Origin: Branchiostoma belcheri
Lineage: Eukaryota; Chordata; Leptocardii; Amphioxiformes; Branchiostomatidae
Direction of reading: 5' to 3'
Length of the DNA: 64,000 nt
Assembly (NCBI RefSeq): GCF_001625305.1
Contig: NW_017803943.1
Span: 1,356,706-1,420,705 of the forward strand
The notes below the pieces were generated by a model. It was not told the origin of the DNA. It ran no database searches and saw nothing but the letters and a program-made list of their open reading frames with translations. Made by a program: the position numbers and the translations under genes. Shown here piece by piece: positions 46,263-57,919 of the stretch (its first letter is position 1; each line of letters opens with the position of its first letter).

Positions 46263-49200
46263 ATGCCATGCAGTGTAGTATAGAATAAAAAAAGGCATAT
46301 AATATAACTTAACATCCTTATTACTACTTAGGGCTAGGACTAAGTCTTTGATATTGATACTGTTACAATCGAGTTTGGCTAATCATGAGTTTCTATATTT
46401 TTCTGATCACAAAGCTGTCATTTATAATTATATATTTACCTATTTCTTAAAATGTGGGAGTTATAATTGCATTTAGAGATGTATTTAATAGTGGTTGGCA
46501 TTGAGCTAAAAAGGCCAGAAATTGATAGATGATTATAATAGAAGGAATTTCAATCTCTAACCCTAAGGTCTGAAGGTTAACAGTGAAAAAGTGGAAAGTC
46601 AATGTGCTTGAAACATTGACAAATAATCCAATCAAGACTTTGTGAAATATGCATGGTCTATCCTACAGAGTTGCATCATGTAAAGTTTAAGATTGATCAT
46701 CACGTTTGGAATAACAGATTGCTACTTCTTCCGCATTCCCAGACATGAGACACAGTTTAATACATCTTCTCTTAAAGCTCTCTTTCTACTGACTGAAATG
46801 ACAAATGCTGACTGGTCATGAAGGGAGATCCTCAAATTTTTCAAGATCACCACCGAGCCTGGAGCATAAGATAGGAGATGAAATGTGTCTGCTGTGTAAT
46901 AGCCATGTCCCCGGAGATGAAAGAACCAACTGTTGCTTGCGGGAAAGGGCTGATACTATCATCGCTCTAAAGGCTATTGGACAATACATCACGAGGTATC
47001 AAACATTACACCAGATGTCTGTTTTGAGCCTCGCAGGTCAGGAGAGACAAAACTTTAAACCATTTTAAAACCTTTTTTTATTTAACATAAGGAATACGTT
47101 TAAATATTGAAAAATCTTTCGACGATGTGGGCCACCACTGCTTTCCACTCTTTTGTGTCCAATGCTGGCTCTCTCACTCCCAGTGCTAGCTCCTCTAGGT
47201 CTCTAGATAAATAAAATAGAAAAGAATACAGGTCCTGTCAACCATTAATTCATCTCCCTCAATGGCCAAAAGTCGAAAATTCACAAAATCAACAGTGTCA
47301 GAAAACTTTCACAAAAACAAGATGAAGCAATTTCAAATCTACAGTAAAAAGGTTCATCGAAAATGTCTCTCTGGAGCATGCCCTCCTCAGAATGACAATC
47401 AAGCTGAGCAAATGGACAAAATTCAAAAGCTGGAGAGACCCTCGTGTACACCTTAAGCTTGCTCAGTGGTTAGAAACTGAAGAGTGATTTTATTGGTGAA
47501 AGAGCTTATCTCAAATTTAACGAGCTATAAAGATTATATTTGGACCACGTTAATGGTCTTCTCTGAGGACATGGTAGAATCCATCTAGATTTCTAGGCCA
47601 AGTTCATTTAGTATACAATCACTTTCTTGTGGTCGACTGCACTGCAGCCGACTGATAGTGATGATGACAGTGCTAAAGCAAGTAAGGCGTAACAATTTAT
47701 ATTACCTTGTGTAAGGCTTTATTTAGATGGGGGAGTACATGTGTGTTAAGTATGATTGGTTTAAAGATGGACAGAAAAGAGTCCGCAAAACTTTTAAAGA
47801 GTAGTAAGCCAAGCTGAAAATATCTAGTAAACTTAATGAGATGGATTGAAAAAAGGATGAGAAGAAATTTGTAAGAATAGTAATACGTATACCAGCTGAA
47901 ATTTGCAACTGCAACATTGCATACAATATCCATTTCAGATATTTGAACATGTATATGCTGTCTCTCCAGCATCACCTACATGCGTCATATATCGAACGTT
48001 ATACCATGTAGTAAGCTTTATTGAAGTTTGGAGAGACATACTGTCGAAATGTGGCAGTGACATGCTGCTGCACCTGAACCATAGGCTATAAATATTTGCC
48101 TGGGGAACTGTAAAAAAACTGCTGCACAGAAATTACACAGAAAGTTGTAGTTATAAGAAGCTCCCCAAGACTTCTTCCTGTGAGACAGGAGACCAATAAA
48201 CCTGTCCTTCTGTTTCTTCTATCCTTTACCAAGTGGCATTCAGGGCAGAAAGACTCTTTCTTGTTTGCAGCAAGATAGTCAGACATGTATAGTTGAGATA
48301 TAAAGTGCTTTTCATATCTACTATTACAAGATTGTACCCCAGAAGAGATATGAAATATGGCAACTTTCTTCCAGCTATTTGAAATATATCTGGCCAACTG
48401 AAAAAAAATTATCTTGACGTTGCTTGAAACCAGCACAGACAGATCTTTCAGCCAGAAGTAAATGCCAAAGAATTGCCATGATGTTTTTTCTGGAACTTGA
48501 CCAAAAATCCTTTCCTAGCTTTAGTGGGAATCTAGACAGGATTTTCTCATAAAACAAGCTTTTAAAGACTGATGTATGTGTTATGTGAAAGTGCTCTCTT
48601 GATGTAGCATATATGGTATCCCAAGGATTTTACACTTGTGGACACAACTGACTCAGTTCTAGTTCCCAGGGTACAACTACAACAAACTGTTGAGTGTAGT
48701 AAGCTCCAGGGTGAATGCACGACAGAGTAGAAGAGTAACCATCGGAGCATACCTCACATTTCAGTGATTCCCTTTCATCAGTTCTGATCTTTCTTTGCTT
48801 TAGCTGGTTAACAGATGTTGCCCCTAAAACCATTGAAGAAAGAAACTGATTCTAATCTAATCTAAAACTTAAAAGGGTGCTCAGAGAGGGTGAGATTGAG
48901 AGTGGTGTGTGTTGCGTGTGTAAAAAGCATCTGATTCAACATGATATGCAGCTTCAGTTACCATGAGGTCGTGTAAGGTTATGTACATGCACCAGGTGGT
49001 CGCTTTCCTGGAATAAAATTAGAACGTTGAACCATTTTGTATAAACTTGTTTCCAGATGTCTTACTGGGTTATCAGGTTCAACCAAATACTCATTTGACT
49101 GTAGCTTATGTAATTTATTTGAAAATTGATTACATGGTTTACTTTGTACATCCCAGCATCACATGCTATGATATCATTTCCTCTCGCTAGTATCATAATT

Positions 49201-49433
49201 GAATGTCCGTTCTGATGCTGAATAGTCTATTAGCATATCTCTATCCTAATAAGGCCATGCCAATCTAATTTAATGGATAATTGTAGTAAAAATAAATGTT
49301 TGACTAGAAAATCAACATGGAAACAGGCTGATCGAAGTAGAAAGTCAAACACTTTCAGAAAAGGATTATATTCAGATGGAAGATTTCATGAGCCAACTGT
49401 ACTTTACATGTATGTTAGTGTTTTATGTAGTAA

Positions 49434-49585
49434 CTTCTGGACCACTTATCACTGTTATAAAAATTAATTTGCAGACTTTTTTTTGTCCACCAGCTGCCAA
49501 CGTGAACTTATCGTTCCATGAATATTTCCATTTTTCTCAGACTGCAAACTTTTACTACTGCGAACATAAAAAGTGAATTACATGT
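49434..49585. mobile_element. CTGTAAATCAC MITE, right half
   Basis: It carries TTAATTTGCAGACTTTTTTT, TTTCTCAGACTGCAAACTTT, CTGCGAACATAAA and the end AAGTGAATTACATGTA. The left third is missing. It directly adjoins the 3' end of the Penelope-like element. Confidence 0.6.
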
Positions 49586-49587
49586 AC

Positions 49588-51030
49588 AATACGCCAAAAA
49601 ACAGTTACTCAAGCAACTGGATATGATTTTGAAAACGTCAGACGTTTCAGCTAGTATCCACTAGCTTTCGTCAGTGACTGAGAGACCAGAGGGGAAAGCA
49701 GGTTTTTAAGTACAACCTGTTTATTGATATGCAAATAAAGTGAAGACAAATTTTTGGAAGTCGAAAAAGGAACAAAAGTTAGACAAGTCAAGACAAAATG
49801 ATGCAAATTAGTCTGACAGCTCCTGTTATACAGAACAGGAGCTTAAGTGTTGTCTGTCCTCGGGGCTGGGAGTGCCAAATCCCAAGTGCCGGAAAGATCG
49901 ACTCGTAGCCCCTTCCCTGTTGAGGGTGGGGTTGTACATTCTTTCATATATTGCCTCTTTAACACCCCGTTCCCACCAGCGTGTTTCGCGGTCTAAGATA
50001 TCCGTGGACTCGAGTTTGAAAGAGTGACCCTGGTTGTGTTGTAGGTGGTGGAAAATAGCTGAGGAGTAGCCGTTGGCACTAGGTCGGCAATGTTCTTTGT
50101 ACCTTACTTTAAGCGGTCGACTTGTCTCTCCGATGTAGGTGTTGTTACAATTGGGCTCCTCACATTTGAGTCTGTAAATAACATTCGCCTTGGTACCCTT
50201 GTGAGGTCGGTCCTTAGGGTGTACCAGTCTTTGTCTGAGGGTTGAGTGAGGTTTGAAGTTAGTGGCTATGTTGAAGTTTTGGAAGATCCGTCGGAGTTTC
50301 TCAGATACTCCTTGGACATACGGAATAGTGATGTTGGCCTTGTTTTTGTTGGTCAATGGTTTGCACTTCTGGGTTTTCTTAGACTGATCTGAAGGTTTGA
50401 GCGCTTTGTTGAAAGTCCAGTTTTGGTAGCCACATTTAGCCAGGGCACCTCGGAGGTGTCTATGTTCGTCCGTTTTGGCTTGGTCTGAAGTGATATGTTG
50501 TCTGCACGATGGAAGAGAGTTTTGATCACTGCTAGTTTGTGTTCCAAAGGGTGGTGGGAATCAAAGGCCAGGTACTGATCAGTGTGGGTTGGTTTCCTGT
50601 ACACTTCGAAACGAAGGTTACCATCTTCCTCTACGATAGTTTTGGTGTCTAGGAAAGGGAGCATGTTGCCATGACTTGGCTCCTGTGTGAACTTGATGTT
50701 GTCATCTATCTGGTTGATGTGGTCAAAGAAATCAGCAGCTACCCTCTTTTTCAATCTGCACCAAGTGTCATCTACATATCGAAACCAGTTGGCCGGGGGA
50801 GTGTCATTGAAAGTGCTGAGGGCTTTGTTTTCAAACTTCTCCATGTACAGGTTTACAACAATTGGTGAGACTGGTGATCCCATAGCACAGCCGTGCATTT
50901 GTTGGTAGAACTGTCCTTTGTAGGTAAAGTATGTGCATCCTAAGCAGAGTTCTAGTAGCTCACAAACTTGGTCAATACTGTGTACAATGTACAATACTGT
51001 GGTCATCTTGAGCTCCTACTGAATTGTTGA
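49588..51030 (-). mobile_element. Penelope-like retroelement, 5'-truncated and broken
   Basis: On the minus strand, 50353-51006 encodes the C-terminal half of a reverse transcriptase: the GCAMGSPVSPIVVNLYME block and the catalytic FRYVDDTW box. 49826-50356 encodes a GIY-YIG endonuclease (NTYIGETSRPLKVRYKEHC, then an Arg/Trp-rich helix and a conserved Glu-containing end). RT plus C-terminal GIY-YIG is the signature of Penelope-like elements, which prime at nicked DNA and lack LTR-type integrases. The N-terminal part of the RT is absent (5' truncation near 51.0 kb) and the frame is interrupted, so this is a fossil with one or a few breaks. Domain sequences are otherwise well kept, suggesting a fairly young copy. 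The 3' tail (49588-49700) carries a hammerhead-like fold. Confidence 0.85.
49632..49674 (-). ncRNA. Hammerhead-ribozyme-like motif in the Penelope tail
   Basis: Minus strand from 49674: CTGACGA (catalytic box), then a 7-bp helix AGCTAGT / ACTAGCT closed by GGAT, then GAAA, then a short self-pairing ACG...CGT and TT at the expected cleavage position. These are the ordered parts of a type I hammerhead. Penelope-like elements are known to carry hammerheads with very short stem III. One unpaired A between the box and helix II is a deviation. A convincing stem I is not evident from the immediate flanks, so activity is uncertain. Confidence 0.5.
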
Positions 51031-51221
51031 TACAAATTGATAAAAAAAGAACCAGAAAATGAATTGGTGTCCCTATATCAGGGTTAACTGCTGACATCTT
51101 TATGCTGTCCTTCTGTCCTTATACGGCTATCATACAAAATAATCAATGATTCATGTAACAGCAGGTGCATCAGTGGTTGGTGGAGTTAAGTTTCCCTGTA
51201 GTTCTACAACTAGTATTATCA

Positions 51222-51448
51222 TAACTGTAAAGCACAATTTTTTCACGGTACTTTTATATTCACGTTTTTTGGGGGGGTCACTCCTGTACTGCAAACTTAC
51301 CTGGGGTATTATTACCACGAACAAATAATTCGCCATCTTTCCTTCAGCTGCACCTTCCACCACCATGAACATATAGTGCTCTTTTTTTTTCAGACTATGT
51401 ACAAATGTATGTACTTTTGCTACCATGGATATAAAGTGATTTACAGTA
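51222..51448. mobile_element. CTGTAAATCAC MITE, full length
   Basis: It starts TAACTGTAAAGCACAATTTT and ends AAAGTGATTTACAGTA. The interior has GGTACTTTTATATTCAC, ATTACCACGAACAAATAATT and TTTTGCTACCATGGATATAA. The minus-strand open frame through it (51151-51486) is not a gene. Confidence 0.75.
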
Positions 51449-51835
51449 TGTTTTGACTGACTAAAGAAACTGGGTTCAATGACCACTTGTGAATTTGTGG
51501 GGCTTTTTGATACATGTAGTGTATTTTGGGAATTCAGTTCTGCATCATCTTTTTTTTTTCAAATCCAAGAAGTGTGCCTTTAGGGTATCCTGTCAGTGTG
51601 TCTGCAGACAGAGCTGGGAGTATGAAATGCCACAGCATCTACAACAGGGGACCAGCTAGTCCTGGTCTGCCCATTAGAAGCAGGCAGCTTGCCTCTAAAC
51701 CATGTCATTTAAAGCAGATAAAGCTGGAGAACTTTGCTTGCTGAGAATGCTGAGCCGCAAGCTTAGGGTGCCGTCAACCGGTAATATGTCAAACTAGTGG
51801 ATGGGTTCATGTATGCTGTGGGAGCGGGTCTGGCG

Positions 51836-52148
51836 CAGTGCTAAGTATTCTAACCGACATGTTTTTCCGTTATCTCAATTTTGTTTGACATAACATCATT
51901 GCAAGTGCCATGCCCCCGGCAGAAAATTTTAAGATCTTGACCCTCTGAAAGCTATTTCCTGTATTTTGATGGATAAACTTTGCTGGTAGAGTAAGTTAAG
52001 TTTGATGACATCTCTTTCCGTGTGTTTACACAATGATTTTTGTCTGTCAAAGTGACGGATTGGGGAAGTTTCTTGTCTGTCATGAGCATCAAAATTATGT
52101 CAAATGATGGAGAGGCGGTTTAGCTTTTAGCTATACGCTAGAACACTA
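51836..52148 (-). mobile_element. hAT-type MITE, opposite orientation
   Basis: It aligns to the complement of 13140-13381: CAGTG at 51836, TATCTCAATTTTGTTTGAC, ACCCTCTGAAAGCTATTTCC, TGATGACATCTCTTTCCGTG, GTCTGTCATGAGCATCAAAA and GCTAGAACACTA at the right. It is longer (313 bp) because of internal insertions. Confidence 0.65.
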
Positions 52149-52419
52149 ATCTAGATGTGCTGGGTGTTTCATTCAGGTCAGGCTCTAACAGCTAGAAATA
52201 GAATGAAATTGGTAACAACTTACATATCTGGGTATATTTCTGCAATGCTTATTGAGTCCAGGAGACAATTAAGACATTCTGTTTTCAGCAAATGAGAGTG
52301 TATATTTTGGGGCAACTCTTCCCACACACCAGTACCATTTGTTTACTCTTCAGTAATCCCCCCCCCTCCACTCTTTTAATGGCATGGCCCCGATTCTCCT
52401 TGTGGCTTGCAAGTATACT

Positions 52420-52700
52420 TTCAAACCCGCTCCAAGTCTTGCGCTGTCAGGAGAAGTAACGAGCAGTAAGTACAGCTGATTGCTCTGACGCACACATCCG
52501 CTGAGATGTCAGAGGCGCCGACGTGGCGGACGTCATCAACGGGGAGCGAGTGTGTGAGAAATAAACGAGAACAGATTGTCGCTTGCCAGCCTCTGCTTAC
52601 TCTACCATCACTGCCGCTCACAGCACATGCATGTCAGAACAAGCGAGAAGATTACACAAAGATTGGAATCTGGGCTTTGCCATCATGTGGAATTATCTGT
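52420..52700 (+). promoter_or_regulatory. CpG-richer island, possible promoter or first exon
   Basis: This is a local GC/CpG-rich patch with GGACGTCATC (52531-52540; ACGTCA is a CRE half-site) and a 108-codon open frame from ATG 52506 (MSEAPTWRTSSTGSECVRNK at its start). A weak donor CT/GTACGTG lies near 52692 in phase 2. Nothing in the peptide is recognisable and its C-terminal half looks like translated non-coding DNA. It could be a third alternative promoter of the same gene. This is a guess from composition and phase. Confidence 0.2.
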
Positions 52701-53471
52701 CTGTACGTGTGTGTACCTCTTCCATTTTACATGGAATATCTTAAGAAAATATTTGAAAAACCAATGAATCCACCATTTCCAGCAGCACATCAGTGTATTG
52801 TGCATAGCACTTCGGCAGAACGTCTCATTTAAATGTATTTAAGGATGACTTTTGACAGTCACACCCCACAAAGTTCCTGCAACTGACAGAAAAAGGTGTG
52901 ATGGAAAGCCCTGGAGGATTCAAAGATGAAAGTGTGATGTGGTGTTTACATCAGCTTTATTTGTTGGTTTTTCCAGATCATTAGCACAAGGCTGCACCTG
53001 GGGCTTAACTAATGATCCACAAACTCTCACAACCACAGCCTACTATAAACTAGCACAGGTTGTTTATCATTTCTTTTGTAGGGACTGTTTACTTCATATA
53101 AGCTGCACAGGCTGTCAGAATCCTAGCCCGGATGCCAGAATCCTAGAGAATTTTCTTAGTCTGTAGTTGGTAGGTGGGCAGTATAGCAGCCCAAACTACA
53201 TTTTGTAACTAGATTGGCACCCAGGCCACTGTGCAGTAAAGATCCTTGAATAAAGTAAACAAACAGACAAGTCCTGTAAACAAAGATTAACCCTCCTGGA
53301 GTATTACTGTAAACTGACCCTACAAGTCCAGTACCAGTGTCCCGTGGGAGGTCCCAACTCACTGTGAATCTGAAAATGATTGTTCACGGGGGAGGAGCTA
53401 ATGATTTAATGAAGACATAGTAGGATTAGTGTTAATTGAGATTGATTGACTTCCTTATACAAGTGAGTTGA

Positions 53472-53667
53472 TACTGTAAATCACTTTATGTTTGTATTGG
53501 TAAAAGTTCGAATTCACGGCCTGAGATATTTAAAATGCACATATTCGCAGAACTGTAAGTTTGCAGTGGCGGTAGGTGCAGAAAAAAGAAAGCAAATTAT
53601 TTGTTAGCAGTAATGATAAGTTAAGATAAAACAGTGAACATAAATGACATATACTGAGAAAAAGTAG
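53472..53667. mobile_element. CTGTAAATCAC MITE in copy A
   Basis: It starts TACTGTAAATCACTTTATGT. The interior has GCAGAAAAAAGAAAGCAAAT and TATTTGTTAGCAGTAATGAT. The right end is partly deleted relative to the allelic copy at 59756-59957. Confidence 0.65.
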
Positions 53668-54013
53668 TCAGTCTCCACTGAACACATAATTCTTTATAAC
53701 CAGTTATAAAGGCAAGTTACACACACGTACCCTATTGTGAGAATTTATGGTTTTAACATTTAGAAGAAAAGGTCATAGGAAAAGATATACTGTAGTTGTT
53801 ACACCAGACACAGTCAGAAGTCTTTTCAGTGCTTCACAGGAGAATTCTTAGTCAACCATAAATTATAAAGGGTTCAAAATACCCCTCTCATACTGCACAA
53901 GTCATGGTGTCTGTGTGAGATATATACATGTAGGTTGCCCGGCGCGAAAAGTACAGCTTCTGAAATAAACTGTGTCCCGCTTCAGCCTGCATTTGAGTAA
54001 TACCTTTACACAT

Positions 54014-54182
54014 TAGCCTCTACCAGGCACCGCGGATCGCTGGAAAAATAGTAGAAATTGGCCGAAATAAAGGGATGGTATACCAGAGAAGATCCAGGGC
54101 CATAGAAGCTCCAATTTGGGTCGCAAATTGGAGCTTCTATGGCCCTGGGTCTTCTCTGGTATACCATCCCTGGTAGAGGCTA
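54014..54182. mobile_element. 169-bp hairpin insertion with 9-bp target duplication (copy A only)
   Basis: The ends are TAGCCTCTACCAGG and its complement. They are flanked by TTTACACAT at 54005-54013 and 54183-54191. Copy B has a single TTTACACAT and no insert, so the insertion and its boundaries are directly shown. The interior folds on itself: 54072-54118 and 54124-54170 are 47-base inverted arms with one mismatch and a 5-base loop. A 9-bp duplication suggests a Mutator-type transposase, though it is not decisive. Confidence 0.85.
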
Positions 54183-55412
54183 TTTACACATGGCCTGTCT
54201 TATGGCTTGCCTTCTAAAACAACAGCCAGCATTGAGGGCAACCTGAAATACAATATATTGATGGGAAACCTAGCTTTTGGCTTAGGCTGGTTCTAGTGGG
54301 CAACCCGAGAAAAAAGTATTTTGAACCCTCCATTTACATTTTGTAGGAGTCCGAAGATGTCCTTTTATACTGGTCAATTAAAATTATGAGGCAACTGATT
54401 ACTGATCAGACATAGAAAGAAAAACAGAATGCCCAACAAAGTGTGAAAGCATTCACTAAATTCTGTCTCATAACACTTGAACCTGTATACCAAATATGTA
54501 AAATATGTAGCATTGAGCTACTTATTTAACAATTGAAACTGTGTACCAAATAGCGTTGTGCTATTTATGGTTACATGTGCTGCGGAGGTTTAACCTCCTT
54601 GCATGTGCCCTATGAGTTCCCCAAGGGCTTTATTTGAATTCCTTGCTCCTCTACCCAGATCATCCATCTTCCCTAATCTCTGCCCTTCCCTAGGTGGCTG
54701 TTCCTCCTCTGTTGCCATGACTACTAAATCCAGTCATGCTGTTTTTGTCAGTGGTATTGTTAGTGAGGGCGTCTTATCAACCCCAAGGAGGTTACCATCT
54801 CCTTAGGAGATGAGATTCTTAATATCATTGATTTACTATGTGGGATTACATGCATCTACAGGGAGAAGTCATACTATTCAGTTTTGTTTGCTGAATGCTG
54901 TAATTTACTCATAGGGGAGTAGATGTGTAAGGAAGTTCAAGGTTGATATTCAAAGATAGAAATAGAGTGGAGCTGTAAAAGTTCCAACAAGGAAGTTACT
55001 TTCATTCCTAAGTTTTTGTGGTACTTTTGTATATTGCGAACTTATCATTACTGTTAACAAATAATTTGCTGAATTTTGTGATAATCTAAGTTGAATTTTT
55101 AATTGATGGGTTGGATACTGCATTGCAGAGAAAAGGAGGTATTTAGTCATACATGTAACTTAATTTTTCTCTTTACAAATACCATAATCAGGAAGGTAAA
55201 TATCTGTTAAGGAAATCAGACTACTGTAACTGAATTTATTTTGTAATGATTGAGCATGACGTTTTGATTGATGGGTTGGATCTGGTGTAGTAGAAGGATT
55301 TGTAGTGGGAGATGAGGTACTTAGTACTTACTTGGCTTATATGTTCCCTGTAGATCTAGAGTCCTAGATCTACAGTAAGATTTAGAGTAACAGTACCCAT
55401 GACAAACAGGTC

Positions 55413-55710
55413 TCTAGCCAGCACCCATGCATTTTTCCATCAATATTGCAGGAACTTTGTGACGGAAAGATTTCTACAGTCAACCTTGATGAACCAAGTT
55501 CACAAAAAATCTGTAAAAATATAAAAACATCCAAAGGATCACCAAATAACCACCCCATGATTTGCCTCTGAAAATGTAGGAAATTGCATTTTTAAAGGCT
55601 TCAAAATCCAAAATTTTCCCCCGGACCCTCTAGATTGCAAGGACTACATGTATCCCCAGGTCTGACCATGAACCTTCGCTGACAGAAAAAAAAACAGGCA
55701 ACTAAAAACC
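55413..55710. mobile_element. TCTAGCCAGCACCC repeat, copy A, first locus
   Basis: It begins GTCTCTAGCCAGCACCCAT, continues with TTGCAGGAACTTTGTGAxGG, CATCCAAAGGATCACC, GAAATTGCATTTTTAAAGGC and CCCCAGGTCTGA, and ends near GCTGACAGAAAAAA. It is homologous to 56229-56555, 61660-61935 and 62480-62811. Its right terminus is not a clean inverted repeat. Confidence 0.6.
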
Positions 55711-56228
55711 GTCACAAAAACTGAACCAATTTAAATTTTGCCCTGCAAAATTTGTGGAATAACATTTCAAAGGGTATAAAAGATGGGAATACATGTACAT
55801 GTATGCCCTCCTACAAAAAAATGTAGATTACTGGTGCCTTCAGCGCTCAGCACATAGCTTTGCTTTGCTTTGCCAATGGACAAACTCAGTGGCACTAAAA
55901 TTAACTGGCATACTGATTAAAAATACATCATAATTGTTCTTGTTGAATGTAACCCAGCTCCTGTACCGTGTTGATAACAGTGTACCAGTGATAAGATTGA
56001 CATGCCATATTACTTAGAGGACACTGTAATGTTTATGAAGGTTATCACAGCTTCCCAGGTAGATGATGATTATCCTTTACCCTCAGGTTCTGCTAAAAGG
56101 ATGTTTAGCAGGGCAGGTTTAATGGGTGACATTATGTATTAGGATACACCATTTTGATTAGTTGGTCCTTAGATTTAAAAACATAGAATGCTGAACTGAA
56201 GTCAAGAAGAGTTTGAGGGTATAGTCCG

Positions 56229-56555
56229 AACCAGGGCTCTAGCCAGCACCCATTTTTTTGTCAATTGTGGAAACTTTGTGATGATGTGTGATGGAAAATT
56301 TTTAAAACCTATCTTCAACCTTAATGGACAAATTGGTAAAATCTTGGGTAAGAATACTAAGACATCCAAAGGACCACTAACAACCACTCTCAACCCACGA
56401 TTTGCCTCTCAACATGTGAGAAATTGCATTTTTAAAGGCTTGAAAATACAAAATTTGTCCCTGGCCCCTCATAAATTGCTAGCACTCTTCCCCCAGGTCT
56501 TGTCATGTACCTGGGCTGACGGAAAAAAAATTGAGCTGGCTATATAGCTAGAGCC
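56229..56555. mobile_element. TCTAGCCAGCACCC MITE, copy A, second locus, with inverted ends
   Basis: The left end AGGGCTCTAGCCAGC and right end GCTAGAGCCCT, preceded by GAGCTGGCTATATA, are inverted repeats with a 6-base insert in the right arm. The interior matches the other three copies. The minus-strand peptide GPLDVLVFLPKILPICPLRL is readable in both this and the 62.5-kb copy, but the DNA is near-identical overall, so it is no proof of coding. Confidence 0.65.
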
Positions 56556-56557
56556 CT

Positions 56558-57592
56558 GCACTGCTCGAAAACCCACGTTTCCAAGAGTTTCCCGGCCCGC
56601 ACACACCCGTGAAATTCGCCGTGTCCTGGTCGCGTCCATGGATTTCCGGGCTCCGCGTGTACGGCCCCGGATATTTCCTTACACTCCCGGATTCGTGCTC
56701 GCCGTGCGTGTGCACGGAAATTTACGCCCCGCACACTTGGCGTGTGTTGGGGAGCGGCTAACAATAAGGGGTAATTAGGTACTGCGTGTATTCATGTTTC
56801 AGGTGATAATTACTTGAACCAAAGTTGCCATTACTTGAATCTAAGCAAATTAGCATGATCAAGGAGGTTTAATACAACATTTAAACCTATGCCTCCGTGA
56901 CTTGATTTATCGTGATCTCTTTCATACGACCATGAAGTTAGAAGGTGATACAACAAAAAACATCTGCTACTAGTATACTATCGATTTTAGTCACCTCAAT
57001 GGAAACGATTGAGGTGAAAATTATCGGGTTTACGATTAGATAATGAGAATTTATCCCAAAACAACTATACCAAAGAGGTTTCCTTCTGACCGCATTGAAT
57101 ACTAGTATACAACAGGCATCTTGCTTATCAAGGCTAAGGAACTTGGTGTATACGTACCAGAAAACAGTTTACAAAGTACCGGTAGTGTGTGTGCAAGGAC
57201 ATTCTGTATAATAAGAATGAATGAAGACCTTTATTGCACGCAACTACCCACTGGGTTCAGTACAGGTCACAGGAAATACGTCACAGTTTGCAATGAATAT
57301 ATACAATGTACAAGCTAGCGCTAATTCTATGTACTATGGACATATTGAAGAATTTGGCTTCTTCAAAATTACCTAAATGTACACTCTGGTCTAGATTTTT
57401 AGTGGGGGGAGGGGGATATCTTGTTCGCAAGTTGTGGACCATACTTTAATGCATGGTCCACAACACTTAGATTTAACCAAAGAGCTTGATTTAGGTATGA
57501 GTAATATGCTTGCTTCACACGGTAGTTAGGTCGATGTGTATTGCATTGTTCCTGTCTGGCATGGCGCCAATTATGTTAATTTGGTTCTTTTG
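56558..57592. other. GC-rich patch then AT-rich DNA, no gene supported
   Basis: 56558-56760 is strikingly GC- and CpG-rich, with repeated CCCGGAT/TTTCCGGG and CGTGT/GCGTG words and abrupt edges against AT-rich DNA. I see no gene, splice site or inverted end. From 56761 it is AT-rich. A LINE-tail-like GAATGAATGAAGACC-TTTATTGCAC lies at 57216-57242. Confidence 0.4.
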
Positions 57593-57919
57593 TTAATATC
57601 CTTTGTCTGAACAGAGGGGAAACTCACAGCGTCCCCACGCCTGGTACATTGTGAATACATGTACTGAAATCCAGCACTTCTCTACAACTCTAAGTATACA
57701 ACAATAATTGAATACAATGTGGTTTTCATACGTCGATTTTAACTTGGATACATTCACTAGAGAATAAGGTTTGTATTTAACCTCCTTGTTGTCGACAAAC
57801 AGTGTGGTTCTATTGCATTCATGGGAGTTACAATAGTTTCTAGAGAAAAAATCATAAACCATGGAGTCTTTCACTAAGGTCTGTATAACCAAGGGCTTGT
57901 AGTACGGAAAAAAAGTATA

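Larger units (their letters stand above)
38184..49587. other. Presumed intron, no exon supported
   Basis: Repeats found here: a two-unit tandem repeat (39998-40265), a 27-bp-arm hairpin (40979-41098), a CTGTAAATCAC MITE (43577-43800), a tandem duplication (43808-43996), CAAA and poly-C runs near 44.7 kb, a nested hAT/Harbinger MITE patch (45351-45727), a LINE-tail-like scrap (46206-46262) and a CTGTAAATCAC right half (49434-49585). The segment 44130-44200 has a good acceptor (TTTCATTTTGCAG) and a donor (AAAG/GTGTAT), but its phases do not match the other exons. Otherwise the stretch is AT-rich and I see nothing further. Confidence 0.4.
53062..56557. repeat. Duplicated 3.5-kb segment, copy A
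   Basis: This aligns collinearly with 58915-62811, at about 97 percent where I compared lines by eye. Copy-specific features are the 169-bp hairpin element (54014-54182) and about 115 extra bases at 55135-55245. It lacks the elements at 59017-59246 and 60268-60520. It contains no recognisable gene. The open frames 54603-54806 and 61.0-61.3 kb correspond in the two copies, but the sequence similarity is equal in coding and silent positions, so it gives no evidence of coding. Confidence 0.85.

Noticed and set aside
46805-47068. 87-codon frame with several Cys (CLLCNSHVPGDERTNCC)
   Set aside because: No flanking splice sites or usable start context, and the Cys spacing fits no zinc-binding or secreted-peptide family I know.
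50353-51006. Active or host-domesticated reverse transcriptase gene
   Set aside because: It is 5'-truncated, interrupted and attached to a typical Penelope tail, so it is a fossil insertion.
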